From contig CAMHMH010000004.1 in the NCBI GenBank assembly GCA_946186205.1, positions 1-64,000 of the forward strand: a DNA stretch of 64,000 bases, given 5' to 3'. The notes beneath the pieces were generated by a model. It searched no databases and was not told where the DNA came from. It saw nothing but the letters and a program-made list of their open reading frames with translations. Source of the DNA: an uncultured Fretibacterium sp. (GTDB lineage Bacteria; Synergistota; Synergistia; Synergistales; Aminobacteriaceae). Positions 1 through 8,439 of the stretch are shown here, in pieces (position 1 is the first letter of the stretch; the number at the start of each line of letters is the position of its first letter). A program made the position numbers and the translations under genes.

Positions 1-58
1 GTCAGCAGTCAGCAGTCAGCAGTCAGCAGTCAGCAGTCAGCAGTCAGCAGTCAGCAGT
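1..58. repeat. Heptanucleotide tandem repeat (gtcagca), at least 8 copies
   Basis: Eight perfect gtcagca units start at the first base of the window, so the true copy number and any upstream start codon are out of view. The unit length is not a multiple of three. Leaving the repeat, one frame stops at TAA 58-60, a second at TAA 63-65, and only the third stays open, crossing the ATG at 102 and ending at TGA 107-109. The tract is therefore placed where copy number could decide whether an upstream reading frame reaches the acyltransferase start. Confidence 0.95.
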
Positions 59-101
59 AACTTAATCTGTCCATTTTTCTGTCCCGTCAAGAGAATAAAT
101 C

Positions 102-641
102 ATGATTGATTACATTAAGAGTGATTTATTTCGGTACTGCGGGAAATGTAGTTTTCTTACCTTTGTATGTGAGTATTTCAGGAACAGGACATTCCGTCTT
201 CAGGTTGCGTTCAGATTAGCTCAGGGAAAGGGATTCGCTAAATTATTGGGCTTGTTCTTGCGGACAGTGAGCGGTATGCGGAAATATATACAGCTTCCTT
301 TGAAGACACGTGTAGGCTATGGGCTTTACATAGGTCATGGCGGCCCGGTAATCATAAACCAGACAGCCGTCATCGGGAATAATGTCAACCTGTCGCAGTT
401 CACAACAATAGGCTCTAATCATGAGAAGGCAGCCGTCATAGGAGACAACGTCTATATAGGTCCTGGAGTCTGCATTGTGGAATATGTCAGAATCGGAAAT
501 AACGTTACCATAGGCGCGGGCAGCGTTGTTACGAAAGATATTCCGGATAATGCCACTGCCGCAGGAAACTATGCGAAGGTTCTCAACTATAGCAGGCCGG
601 GAAGATACATCAAAAACAAGTGGCCTGTAAGTAGCAGGTGA
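102..641 (+). CDS. Hexapeptide-repeat acyltransferase (serine O-acetyltransferase-like)
   Basis: The 179-residue protein has a left-handed beta-helix of hexapeptide repeats from about residue 80 to 150 (VIGNNV, VIGDNVYIGPG, RIGNNVTIGAGSVV). This is typical of the CysE-like/LbH acetyltransferases found in polysaccharide clusters. It probably acetylates a sugar or a serine-type amino group using acetyl-CoA in the cytoplasm, but the substrate cannot be read from sequence. The ribosome site is weak (AAGAGA upstream of ATG), which fits dependence on a translated leader. It stands alone before mutL and is the first of several solitary glycan-type genes preceded by a short tandem repeat. Family confidence is high, substrate unknown. 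Confidence 0.8.
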   Translation: MIDYIKSDLFRYCGKCSFLTFVCEYFRNRTFRLQVAFRLAQGKGFAKLLGLFLRTVSGMRKYIQLPLKTRVGYGLYIGHGGPVIINQTAVIGNNVNLSQFTTIGSNHEKAAVIGDNVYIGPGVCIVEYVRIGNNVTIGAGSVVTKDIPDNATAAGNYAKVLNYSRPGRYIKNKWPVSSR

Positions 642-678
642 TAATATTACGGGCATAATCTCACAAAAGGAGTCAATC

Positions 679-2421
679 ATGCCCGCAATAAAATCACTTC
701 CCGAAAATGTATGGTCAAGAATCGCCGCCGGTGAAGTCGTTGAACGCCCCGCATCAGCAGTGAAGGAACTCACAGAGAACGCACTCGACGCAGGAGCAAC
801 CCGAATCGCAGTATCACTCAAAGACGGAGGAAGGCTGAGAATCACAGTTGATGATAACGGAGAAGGAATAGCGTTTGACGATTTGCCCCTCGCGTTAATG
901 TACCACGCAACAAGCAAGCTCCGTGAAATCTCAGACCTCGAACGCATAAGCACATTGGGTTATCGCGGTGAAGCACTCGCAAGCCTCGCTGCCGTAGCGG
1001 ATGTAGAGATTCGGAGTCGGCAGGCTGACGACTCAGAAGGCGGACTCGTTCGGACTCATGACGGAAAAATCTCTGAGCATATCCGCGTGAAATGCTCTCA
1101 GGGGACTCGCGTCCAGGTCTCGGATTTGTTCTCAGGACTCCCGGCCCGGCGAAAGTTCCTCAAGAGTGCTTCCGGTGAATTGAGAAGGGCGGCCGTGTTC
1201 TTGCGCGAGTACTCCGTGTGCAATCCGGCTGTGTCATTCTTCCTTGAGCATGACGGAAAAGAAATCTTCAGCACTGACGGTTCAGGCGACCGAAAAAGAG
1301 TCCTCGCTAAAATCTGGCCTGAAGGAGCAGAGATTCAGACGGTAAATATACAGTCCGAACACATGACTCTTGAGTGCTGGTTTCAGTCCCGCGCAGGCAT
1401 ATCGGGCCGGGGCGATCTGATGTCGTTCGTTAATGGCCGGGCGGTTAATGATCCCGTCATAAGATCCGCAGTCGCAACAGCAGCGCGAGAGCTCGCAGGG
1501 AACTGGGCATTGTTCTTCACTCTTGAGCCTTCACTCGTCGACGTTAATATTCATCCCGCAAAAGCTGAAGTGCGCTTCCGTTATCCTGATGAAATTTATT
1601 CCGCGCTTCATGCCGCCGTCAAACGTCTGGGCAGCCCCGGATATATTTCAGCAATCACAGACTCACCCGTCAGAATCAATCCATCACCAGCGAAAATGAA
1701 TCATCAAGTCAAAACTCAGACTCCCAGAACACAACCGGGCTGGAACTTTCACGACTCTGAATCGCGAATCAATGACTCGAAAGGTTACGGCCATGATGAT
1801 TTTGGTCAAAACGATTCGGAGTCAGCGAGTCTTTTTTCAGACGCCGGGAATGAAACGGGCGGTGTGATTTTTATGGGACAAAATTCGGGAGGCTATTTAG
1901 TTTTCGACACGCAGGAAGGACTCGTGATAATTGACCCGCACGCGGCGCATGAGAGAATAAACTACGAGCGCATAAAGTCATCGGCTGAAAAGTCGCAGAA
2001 CGTTCAGAAGCTATTAGTGCCTGTGATTTTGCATCCTACGTTAGCTCTTGAGACGGCAGAATTTGAGTCCGCGCTGAAAGATTCGGGCTTTGAGTTTGAG
2101 AATACAGCATCAGGCGTTGAGATGAGATCCGTACCCGCAATCGGAAGCGTTGACTTTGAACCTGAAGCGTTACTGCGTGCGTCACTGAAGGCGTTAAAGA
2201 ATAATCATGACGGTGATACGAGAAATATATTGTGGCGTATGTGGGCAACGATGGCGTGCAAAGCGTCGGTGAAGCTCACCACAAAATTAACACAGGACGA
2301 GGCATTAACTTTGTGGCGTAATCTTCATGAGTGCGAACAGCCTTTTGTGTGTCCTCATGGCCGGCCGGTGATGATTGAGCTTAAGAATGATGACCTGCTG
2401 AAACGTTTCGGGCGTGAATGA
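679..2421 (+). CDS. mutL: DNA mismatch repair protein MutL
   Basis: MutL couples mismatch recognition by MutS to strand processing. The 580-residue product has the N-terminal GHKL ATPase motifs in order: IAAGEVVERPASAVKELTEN near residue 16, DNGEGI near 60, ATSKL near 80 and GYRGEAL near 96. The C-terminal domain keeps the metal-dependent nicking-endonuclease motifs: DPHAAHERINYE near 418 (Gln of the usual DQHA replaced by Pro), CPHGRP near 557 and a terminal FGR. This suggests a nicking MutL rather than the E. coli type. AAAGGAG lies six bases before the ATG. MutS is not in the window. Confidence 0.97.
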   Translation: MPAIKSLPENVWSRIAAGEVVERPASAVKELTENALDAGATRIAVSLKDGGRLRITVDDNGEGIAFDDLPLALMYHATSKLREISDLERISTLGYRGEALASLAAVADVEIRSRQADDSEGGLVRTHDGKISEHIRVKCSQGTRVQVSDLFSGLPARRKFLKSASGELRRAAVFLREYSVCNPAVSFFLEHDGKEIFSTDGSGDRKRVLAKIWPEGAEIQTVNIQSEHMTLECWFQSRAGISGRGDLMSFVNGRAVNDPVIRSAVATAARELAGNWALFFTLEPSLVDVNIHPAKAEVRFRYPDEIYSALHAAVKRLGSPGYISAITDSPVRINPSPAKMNHQVKTQTPRTQPGWNFHDSESRINDSKGYGHDDFGQNDSESASLFSDAGNETGGVIFMGQNSGGYLVFDTQEGLVIIDPHAAHERINYERIKSSAEKSQNVQKLLVPVILHPTLALETAEFESALKDSGFEFENTASGVEMRSVPAIGSVDFEPEALLRASLKALKNNHDGDTRNILWRMWATMACKASVKLTTKLTQDEALTLWRNLHECEQPFVCPHGRPVMIELKNDDLLKRFGRE

Positions 2422-2422
2422 C

Positions 2423-3358
2423 TCACTGCCGTATATATCCCCAGCGGTTTTCGACTTTCACGGCGGCTAATCCCTCGCTGAACGTTCTTGCGTCCTCATA
2501 CTGCGCTGCTATCTCCCATTCTGCCGCGATGTTCACATATCCCCAGCGAGAGTCTCCCGTAACAGGCGCGAGTCCGTCGCCGAAATTCCCGGCATTGTTG
2601 TAGCGTCGTGGAATCGCTTTGTTGTTCCAGTGTCCTATGTAGCCCCAGCCGCGATAAGTTGTGCGTGTCCTTACTGGCGCGACTCCGTAGGCGAAATCTC
2701 CTGCCTCTGTGTATTGCGGGCGTATTGCGTACTTTCCTTCCTTGTTGATGTAGCCCCATTTGCCCCGGATGTATACAGCCGCGAGTCCCTCGTGAAACTC
2801 CCTTGCGCGTACAAACTTCGGATCTATTACCCAGTTTCCCCGAACGTCGATATATCCCCAGAGTCCATTTCTGCGGGCGGGGGCGAGTCCGTCAACAAAT
2901 CTCCCGGCTCTCTCGAATGACGGCGGTATCAGGTAATTCCCCATCATGTCAATATATCCCCATTGCCCCGCTACCTGTACTGCTGCCATGCCCTGCGAGA
3001 AAGGCAAGCCGTTCGTGAAGAATCTCTCTGTACGTTCGTCAGTGTCAGGATCAATTCGGACGAATGCGGGCTGACCTTCCGTATCAATATAGTGATCCCC
3101 GACGAACGCGAATCCCTCTGAGAAATCTCCGGCTTCAGGAACACGATGCACAAAAGGAATCGCAATCCTTCCGAGATAGTCGACATACCCCCATCGGTCA
3201 TTTGATTTCACGGCCGCGAGTCCCTCGTGAAAGTCTCTTGCTTCCTGGAATGAAGGAGGAATAACGAACACTGCCGGGCGCGTGTATGCCGCGTGTGATG
3301 CTGATGATGATAATAGTATGAGCGTGAAAAGAAACAGGGCGGTTAATCTGTGCTTCAT
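2423..3358 (-). CDS. Exported WG-repeat protein
   Basis: After a signal peptide (residues 1-23, ending SHA/A) the 311-residue protein consists almost entirely of about eight WG (KWG) repeats of 30-40 residues with the core GLAAV...WGYI...G...I.P.F. The second unit is degenerate and lacks WG. Such repeats form beta-propeller-like or solenoid folds of unknown role on the cell surface or in the periplasm. It converges on mutL with one base between the stops. GAAAGGA lies 13 bases before the start. No specific function can be assigned. Confidence 0.85.
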   Translation of the reverse strand: MKHRLTALFLFTLILLSSSASHAAYTRPAVFVIPPSFQEARDFHEGLAAVKSNDRWGYVDYLGRIAIPFVHRVPEAGDFSEGFAFVGDHYIDTEGQPAFVRIDPDTDERTERFFTNGLPFSQGMAAVQVAGQWGYIDMMGNYLIPPSFERAGRFVDGLAPARRNGLWGYIDVRGNWVIDPKFVRAREFHEGLAAVYIRGKWGYINKEGKYAIRPQYTEAGDFAYGVAPVRTRTTYRGWGYIGHWNNKAIPRRYNNAGNFGDGLAPVTGDSRWGYVNIAAEWEIAAQYEDARTFSEGLAAVKVENRWGYIRQ

Positions 3359-3393
3359 GAGTGAGTATCATTCCTTTCGTGGGATATTATATG

Positions 3394-5121
3394 CTATTTG
3401 AGTCGGCCAAGTGCGTATTGCGCCCATTCATCACCTTGCGCCGCTGCCTGCTCGTATAGTTTGCGGGCTTGATCTAAATCCTTTGCCACGCCTTTTCCGT
3501 TTTCGTACATGAATCCCAAATGAGACATGCCCGACGCGCTTCCCTGTTCTGCCGACAATCGGAACAATCTCACAGCCTCGTCATAATTCCGCTCGACTCC
3601 GTAGCCGTATCGGTACATGTATCCTAAGTTTGCCTGTGCTGCCGCGCTTCCCTGTTCTGCTGACAATCGGAATAATCTTGCGGCTTCCTTGTGGCTTCTG
3701 CTGACTCCCCGCCCGTAACGGTACATATATCCGAGGTTGTTTTGTCCTCCTGCGTTGCCTTGCTCAGCTGATAACCTGAACCATCTGACGGCCTCCGCGT
3801 AATCTTGCTCGACTCCATAGCCATACTGATACATGCTTCCTAAATTATTTTGCGCGGGGGCGTAACCTTGTCCGGCGGATTTCATGAACCAGTGCAAAGC
3901 CTGCGCGTAGTCTTTAGCATCGTAATATTTCTCGCCAAGTTCATATTGTGATTTCGGGTCTGTCGGTTCGGTGAAGATTTGAATCTCTGAGGGCTTCTTG
4001 TCATCGTGCTGTGAGTCTGACTCCGGCTGAAGGGAGCTGTAACTTTTCGCGTATATATCTTTCAGCTGAAACTGTGCTATTGCGTGTCCTTGCTCTGCTG
4101 CTTTTGTGTACCATTCAATAGCATCCGGGTAACTCTGCTCAGTTCCGCAGCCCCTCTGATACATAATCCCGGTCATGTATTGAGCCTCTGAATATCCCCC
4201 TTCTGCTGACATGTGATACCATCTGAAAGCCTCTTCATAGTCATGAACGACTCCGCGGCCGTTGTAATACATTGATCCCAGATTGTATTGTGCTTTTGCA
4301 TCTCCGTTTTCTGCTGACCTGCTGTAAAATCTGAATGCCTCTTTGTAGTCCTGCTTGACTCCGCGCCCGTTGTAATACATATCACCGAGTGCATTTTGCG
4401 CGGGAATATATTTCTGTTCTGCTGACTTCCTGTAATAATACAAAGCATGCTCATAATCTTTTGCCTGATAATATTTCCTGCCAAGCTCGTATTGTGACTG
4501 AGGGTCTTGCGGTTCGCTTGTGGTTTGAGCCTCGTTGTCTTCCTGCTGAATGTCTGAGCTGTCCTTTGTTGTTTCGGGATGATCATGCGACTCGAGCTGC
4601 CTTTGCGCTTCTTCTCTGAGGCGTTCTTCTTGCGCTTTCCTTTCTTCAGCCTCTTTAAGCTCTTGATGTTTGCGCTGAAGCTCGGCTATTATTCTCCCTG
4701 CTTCCTGCCGTTTTTCCTCAATCTGCTTCCGTATGTCTGCCTTCTGCCTTTCTTCCTCCTGCTGGCGGCGTTCATCAAGCTGCTTCTGTATATTTTCTCT
4801 TTGCTGAATCTCCTCTGCTATTTGTTCCTGCGTTTGCTTCAAGGCTTCTTCTTTGTGCTGAAGCTCCTCTTTGAGCTGTGAAAGTTTCTGTTCTTCCTGA
4901 CGCAAAATTTCGAGCCCGCTTTGAATCTCATCATGCGATTCAGAATCAGAATGTTCATTTTCACCGGGCTGTTTTGTTTTGCTGACGATGGTTTGATTCT
5001 TGTGCCTGAAAATTGAGCCGAAAGCCGGGAATAAAAGCAGCGCGACAATCATAATACCTGCAATAATTTCATCCGGAAAATTCCTCAGTGCTTCAGCAAT
5101 AAAATTAATGACAGCTTCCAC
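3394..5121 (-). CDS. Membrane-anchored coiled-coil protein with Sel1-like repeats
   Basis: GTG start with AGGAGG seven bases upstream. The 575-residue protein has one N-terminal membrane helix (about 18-36), a long Glu/Gln/Lys/Arg-rich coiled coil (about 60-185), and two blocks of Sel1-like TPR repeats (about 208-355 and 392-575) separated by a low-complexity linker. The repeats have the pattern A..LG.MY..G.GV..DY.EA..W...SAEQG. Sel1 proteins serve as scaffolds in envelope or stress signalling; the partner here is unknown. It lies downstream of typA behind a terminator, so it is probably separately transcribed. Confidence 0.85.
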   Translation of the reverse strand: MEAVINFIAEALRNFPDEIIAGIMIVALLLFPAFGSIFRHKNQTIVSKTKQPGENEHSDSESHDEIQSGLEILRQEEQKLSQLKEELQHKEEALKQTQEQIAEEIQQRENIQKQLDERRQQEEERQKADIRKQIEEKRQEAGRIIAELQRKHQELKEAEERKAQEERLREEAQRQLESHDHPETTKDSSDIQQEDNEAQTTSEPQDPQSQYELGRKYYQAKDYEHALYYYRKSAEQKYIPAQNALGDMYYNGRGVKQDYKEAFRFYSRSAENGDAKAQYNLGSMYYNGRGVVHDYEEAFRWYHMSAEGGYSEAQYMTGIMYQRGCGTEQSYPDAIEWYTKAAEQGHAIAQFQLKDIYAKSYSSLQPESDSQHDDKKPSEIQIFTEPTDPKSQYELGEKYYDAKDYAQALHWFMKSAGQGYAPAQNNLGSMYQYGYGVEQDYAEAVRWFRLSAEQGNAGGQNNLGYMYRYGRGVSRSHKEAARLFRLSAEQGSAAAQANLGYMYRYGYGVERNYDEAVRLFRLSAEQGSASGMSHLGFMYENGKGVAKDLDQARKLYEQAAAQGDEWAQYALGRLK

Positions 5122-5182
5122 GATATAGCCTCCTGATTTGGGATGCTCATATTTTAACGGGCTGTGATGAAATTTTCAGCGC

Positions 5183-5215
5183 AAAAAAAATCCCCCTCAC
5201 TTTTTCATGAGAGGG
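5183..5215 (-). terminator. Rho-independent terminator of typA
   Basis: On the minus strand a CCCTC/GAGGG stem with a 12-base loop, directly after the typA stop, is followed by eight T residues. Confidence 0.75.
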
Positions 5216-5233
5216 AAAATATTTTCTCCGTGA

Positions 5234-7114
5234 TTATTCCTGAGTGCCCGGGGCGACTCTTCTTGCCTTCCTTCGTTCAAGCTCATCAAGTATTGCCTTC
5301 CTGAGTCTGACTGACTGCGGAGTAACTTCTACAAGCTCGTCCGACTCTATCCACTCCATAGCCTTTTCGAGAGGCATACGGCGGGGCACATCAAGTTTTG
5401 TTGTGAGTTCCTTTGTTGCTGAACGGTGGTTAGTCTGCTGCTTCTTCTTTGTGGGGTTGCAGGGAATATCGCCCGGCCTAGAGTTTTCGCCGATAATCAT
5501 TCCGTTGTAGACCTGCTCAAGAGGTGAGATGAAAAGAACGCCCCGGCTCTGCAAGTTCTCAAGCTGATACGCTGTCGCTTCTCCCGTGTCCATGCTTACG
5601 AGCGAGCCTCTGTTGCGCGTGATGAGATCTCCTGCCCATTCTTTATAGCCGCTGAAACAGTTCGACATGATGCCAAGCCCGCGGGTGTCAGTCAGAAATT
5701 CTCCCCTGTAACCGATTAATCCTCTTGTAGGAATTTCGATCTCAATACGTAAGAGTCCTCTGTCAGGGTTCTCAATGTTAAGCACCTTTCCTTTTCTCCG
5801 TGTCATTTTCTCAAACACAATCCCTTGATACTCTTCAGGCACATCGATAGTAACAAGCTCGTAAGGCTCAAACTTTTTCCCGTCGTGATACTCAACAATG
5901 ACTTCAGGTTTTGAGACGCAGAACTCCATACCCTCGCGGCGCATTTCCTCAATGAGAATCCCAAGCTGCAATTCACCGCGCCCGGAAATTTTCACACCGT
6001 CAGGCCGTCCGAGATCCTCCATACGAAGCGAAACATTCACGTGCATTTCACGCTGCAACCTCGCCTTGAGCTGCCTTAGTGTTACTGCTTGACCCTCGCG
6101 CCCGGCAAAAGGCCCGGAATTGACAAGGAAGAACATTGATACGGTAGGTTCCTCAATGGATAAAGGCTTCAGGGGTGAGTCAGAAATTTCTTCAGCGCAG
6201 AACGTATCGCCGATATTAATCTCGTTAGGGCCGGTAATCCACACTATATCGCCTGCGCTAACCTCGTCAACTTCCGTTCGGTCAAGCCCGCGAGTTACCC
6301 ATAACTGAGCTGCCTTTGCGTTTTCATGGCCGGTGATTTCCCAGTCATCGCCCGTGTGGTCTGTGGTGTTCCATTTTGTTGACACTCTCGTGAACGGATC
6401 GCCCTTGCGTATATGTCCCTGAAGGATTTTGCCGCATCCGATTCGCCCGACATATTCATTCCACGCCAATGTGCTGACCTGCATCAAGAACGGTTTGTCC
6501 GGGTCAACGTCAGGTGCAGGAACGTAATCTATTATCGCCTGGAACAAGTCGTCCATACCCTCATGAGGTTTGCTTAAGTCATTAACTGCCCAGCCGTTTA
6601 AGCCTGAACCGTAAAGAACCGGGAAATCTGCCTGCTCATCACTCGCTCCAAGCTCAAAGAATAAATCAAACGTGAGATTTAACGCGCGATTCGGATCTGC
6701 TCCTTCACGGTCTACTTTGTTGATGAAGACAAGAGGCTTCATTCCGATTGATAATGCGTGCTGTAAAACGTAACGAGTCTGCGGCATTGGGCCTTCGTTA
6801 GCGTCAACGATAAGAATAACGCTGTCAACTGTCGATAAGATTCTCTCAACCTCGCCAGAGAAGTCAGCGTGCCCGGGTGTATCAATGATGTTAATCTGAT
6901 AGCCTTTCCATGAGACTGTACAGGGCTTGCTTCTGATTGTGATTCCTCGTTCGCGTTCGAGGGGATTTGAGTCCATTACGCGCTCGGCTACTTGTGTGTG
7001 TGCCGCGAATGTCTGCGCTGCTCTGAAGATTGAATCGATGAGGGTAGTTTTTCCGTGGTCAATGTGTGCGACAATGGCAAGGTTTCGGATGTTCTTTGCG
7101 TCTTGTGATTGCAT
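5234..7114 (-). CDS. typA: Translational GTPase TypA/BipA
   Basis: TypA is a ribosome-associated GTPase of the EF-G family involved in 50S assembly and stress adaptation. The 626-residue product carries G1 AHIDHGKTT near residue 16, RERGIT (G2), DTPGH (G3) and NKVD (G4). EF-G-like domains and the TypA-specific C-terminal region follow ([15 protein letters not shown], then [16 protein letters not shown]). Length is close to the usual 600-620. It is a single-gene unit with its own terminator and an extended -10 promoter candidate upstream. Confidence 0.97.
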   Translation of the reverse strand: MQSQDAKNIRNLAIVAHIDHGKTTLIDSIFRAAQTFAAHTQVAERVMDSNPLERERGITIRSKPCTVSWKGYQINIIDTPGHADFSGEVERILSTVDSVILIVDANEGPMPQTRYVLQHALSIGMKPLVFINKVDREGADPNRALNLTFDLFFELGASDEQADFPVLYGSGLNGWAVNDLSKPHEGMDDLFQAIIDYVPAPDVDPDKPFLMQVSTLAWNEYVGRIGCGKILQGHIRKGDPFTRVSTKWNTTDHTGDDWEITGHENAKAAQLWVTRGLDRTEVDEVSAGDIVWITGPNEINIGDTFCAEEISDSPLKPLSIEEPTVSMFFLVNSGPFAGREGQAVTLRQLKARLQREMHVNVSLRMEDLGRPDGVKISGRGELQLGILIEEMRREGMEFCVSKPEVIVEYHDGKKFEPYELVTIDVPEEYQGIVFEKMTRRKGKVLNIENPDRGLLRIEIEIPTRGLIGYRGEFLTDTRGLGIMSNCFSGYKEWAGDLITRNRGSLVSMDTGEATAYQLENLQSRGVLFISPLEQVYNGMIIGENSRPGDIPCNPTKKKQQTNHRSATKELTTKLDVPRRMPLEKAMEWIESDELVEVTPQSVRLRKAILDELERRKARRVAPGTQE

Positions 7115-7156
7115 GTAAAAATTTTCAGTCCTGTTTGTGATAAATTTTTTTTCGCA

Positions 7157-7165
7157 ATTTTAGCA
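7157..7165 (-). promoter_or_regulatory. Extended -10 promoter candidate for typA
   Basis: The minus strand reads TGCTAAAAT about 40 bases before the typA start. The TGn extension matches the promoter style seen repeatedly in this window. No clear -35 was found. Confidence 0.4.
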
Positions 7166-7203
7166 CAATAATTTTTTCAGGCCGTTTATGATGCGATTCT
7201 TTC

Positions 7204-7254
7204 TGCTATAATTCTTAATGCAAATTTCCCAAGAAAGGACGTTGACATTCATTG
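7204..7254 (+). promoter_or_regulatory. Shared glycan-gene promoter/leader module, copy 1
   Basis: TGCTATAAT (7204-7212) is followed 20 bases later by GAAAGGACGTTGACA (7233-7247). The same pair of elements recurs before 14862, 46692 and 47948. GAAAGGA can be read as a ribosome site for a leader ORF starting at TTG 7252. Alternatively TTGACA (7242-7247) with TATAGT (7264-7269) is a 16-bp-spaced sigma70-type promoter that would start transcription inside the repeat. Confidence 0.55.
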
Positions 7255-7269
7255 CAGGTTCTGTATAGT

Positions 7270-7299
7270 GCCTTGTGCCTTGTGCCTTGTGCCTTGTGC
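7270..7299 (+). repeat. Heptanucleotide tandem repeat (gccttgt)4 plus two bases
   Basis: Four perfect gccttgt units and a partial fifth lie 83 bases before the methyltransferase start. Leaving the repeat, frames stop at TAA 7316-7318 and TAA 7327-7329. The third frame runs on to TAA 7389-7391, overlapping the ATG at 7382. Confidence 0.95.
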
Positions 7300-7381
7300 G
7301 TATTGTCTGCTCATTTAACCCTTCATTAATTTCCGAAACTCACAGAAAAATATTTGCGCTTTCACTTCAGGAGGCCGGGTT

Positions 7382-8347
7382 ATGTTTGTAACTTCTCCCC
7401 TGAAACTCAATGAAGATGATGTGCGTTTGTTCTCCGAGAAATATATCATGTCGCTTGAGTCTGAATATATAGGCTGGTACAACATCATCAAGAACACACC
7501 TTCCGAGAGCCGAATAAAATATGCCTCAGACAAGCCTTTCAATTCTTCCGACCTTCTCGCGCTGTATCCGAATCCCAAAGTCCTTGAAGTAGGCTGCGGC
7601 CCTTATCCTGCCGGGAGCATTCCCAATGAAGGAGGACATAACATTTCCCTTTCGTGCTGTGATGCTCTTGCTGTACCGTATAGCATTCTTCATTCACTTT
7701 TCGGAATCACGCCGCATATCAAGATTGATTTCTCATTCGTTGAGAGACTCACAGACAGGTACGAGGAGAACAGCTTTGACATTGTGAGAATGAGCAACGC
7801 TTTGGATCACAGCTATGACCCTTTCACGGGAATATTTGAGATGCTGAAAGTTACTCGCAAGGGTGGGACTCTCAGGCTGAGTCATTATGAGAATGAAGCA
7901 CAGCGCGAGCTTGAATACGGTATGCACCAGTGGAATATCACATCAGCCGGCTCTGACTCGATGTTGATATGGCGCAAAGGTTTCAGGGCTGAAATCAGAG
8001 ATGTATTAGGGGCTTCAGCGCGTGTAACTACAAAGATACTTACCGGCAAGCGTCCAACAAGAGAAGAGCCTGACAGTGTAATTCAGACGGACATATTAAA
8101 GCTGGACGACATACAGACTCCGGCGAAACGAGGCATGAATATACTTGATGAGTCATTCTTGAATTTCTGCCTCATGAAGAGTTCACCGAGATTCGCATCA
8201 GCCTTCAGAAAAGCACGCGGCTATGACCCTTTCAGAAAGAGCATATTCAGGAGATTGATTGCGTATGCGCCCATGAGCCTGCGTAAATATGTCCCTTCAT
8301 GGCTCGAACGCTTTGTGAGGAACACCGCACGCAAGATAGGTTACTAG
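7382..8347 (+). CDS. SAM-dependent methyltransferase, probably surface-polysaccharide associated
   Basis: The 321-residue protein has a class I methyltransferase core with motif I VLEVGCGPYPAG near residue 68. A conserved stretch DIVRMSNALDHSYDP near 138 and a basic C-terminal extension follow. This arrangement is common in glycan-modifying methyltransferases. AGGAGG lies seven bases before the ATG, so it has its own ribosome site besides the repeat-bearing leader. It stands alone between typA and the converging trpB-like gene. The acceptor is unknown. Confidence 0.75.
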   Translation: MFVTSPLKLNEDDVRLFSEKYIMSLESEYIGWYNIIKNTPSESRIKYASDKPFNSSDLLALYPNPKVLEVGCGPYPAGSIPNEGGHNISLSCCDALAVPYSILHSLFGITPHIKIDFSFVERLTDRYEENSFDIVRMSNALDHSYDPFTGIFEMLKVTRKGGTLRLSHYENEAQRELEYGMHQWNITSAGSDSMLIWRKGFRAEIRDVLGASARVTTKILTGKRPTREEPDSVIQTDILKLDDIQTPAKRGMNILDESFLNFCLMKSSPRFASAFRKARGYDPFRKSIFRRLIAYAPMSLRKYVPSWLERFVRNTARKIGY

Positions 8348-8352
8348 TACAC

Positions 8353-8400
8353 AAAAAGGGCAGATCCTCACGCATTAATTCTCCGCGCAAAAACCTGCCC
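8353..8400 (-). terminator. Terminator between converging genes
   Basis: GGGCAG (8358-8363) pairs with CTGCCC (8395-8400) around a long loop. On the minus strand five T residues follow, serving the trpB-like gene; it may also act on the plus strand. Confidence 0.5.
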
Positions 8401-8439
8401 CGTTAATTCAGACTCGAATCACTGGTTTACATTTCAGCA

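Noticed and set aside
1-58. Possible CRISPR array
   Set aside because: The unit is 7 bp, contiguous and without spacers; it is a simple tandem repeat. No CRISPR array or cas gene was found in the window.
243-953. A 236-codon minus-strand open frame opposite the acyltransferase and mutL start
   Set aside because: It lies antisense to two well-supported genes, its translation shows no domain, and it has no credible ribosome site.
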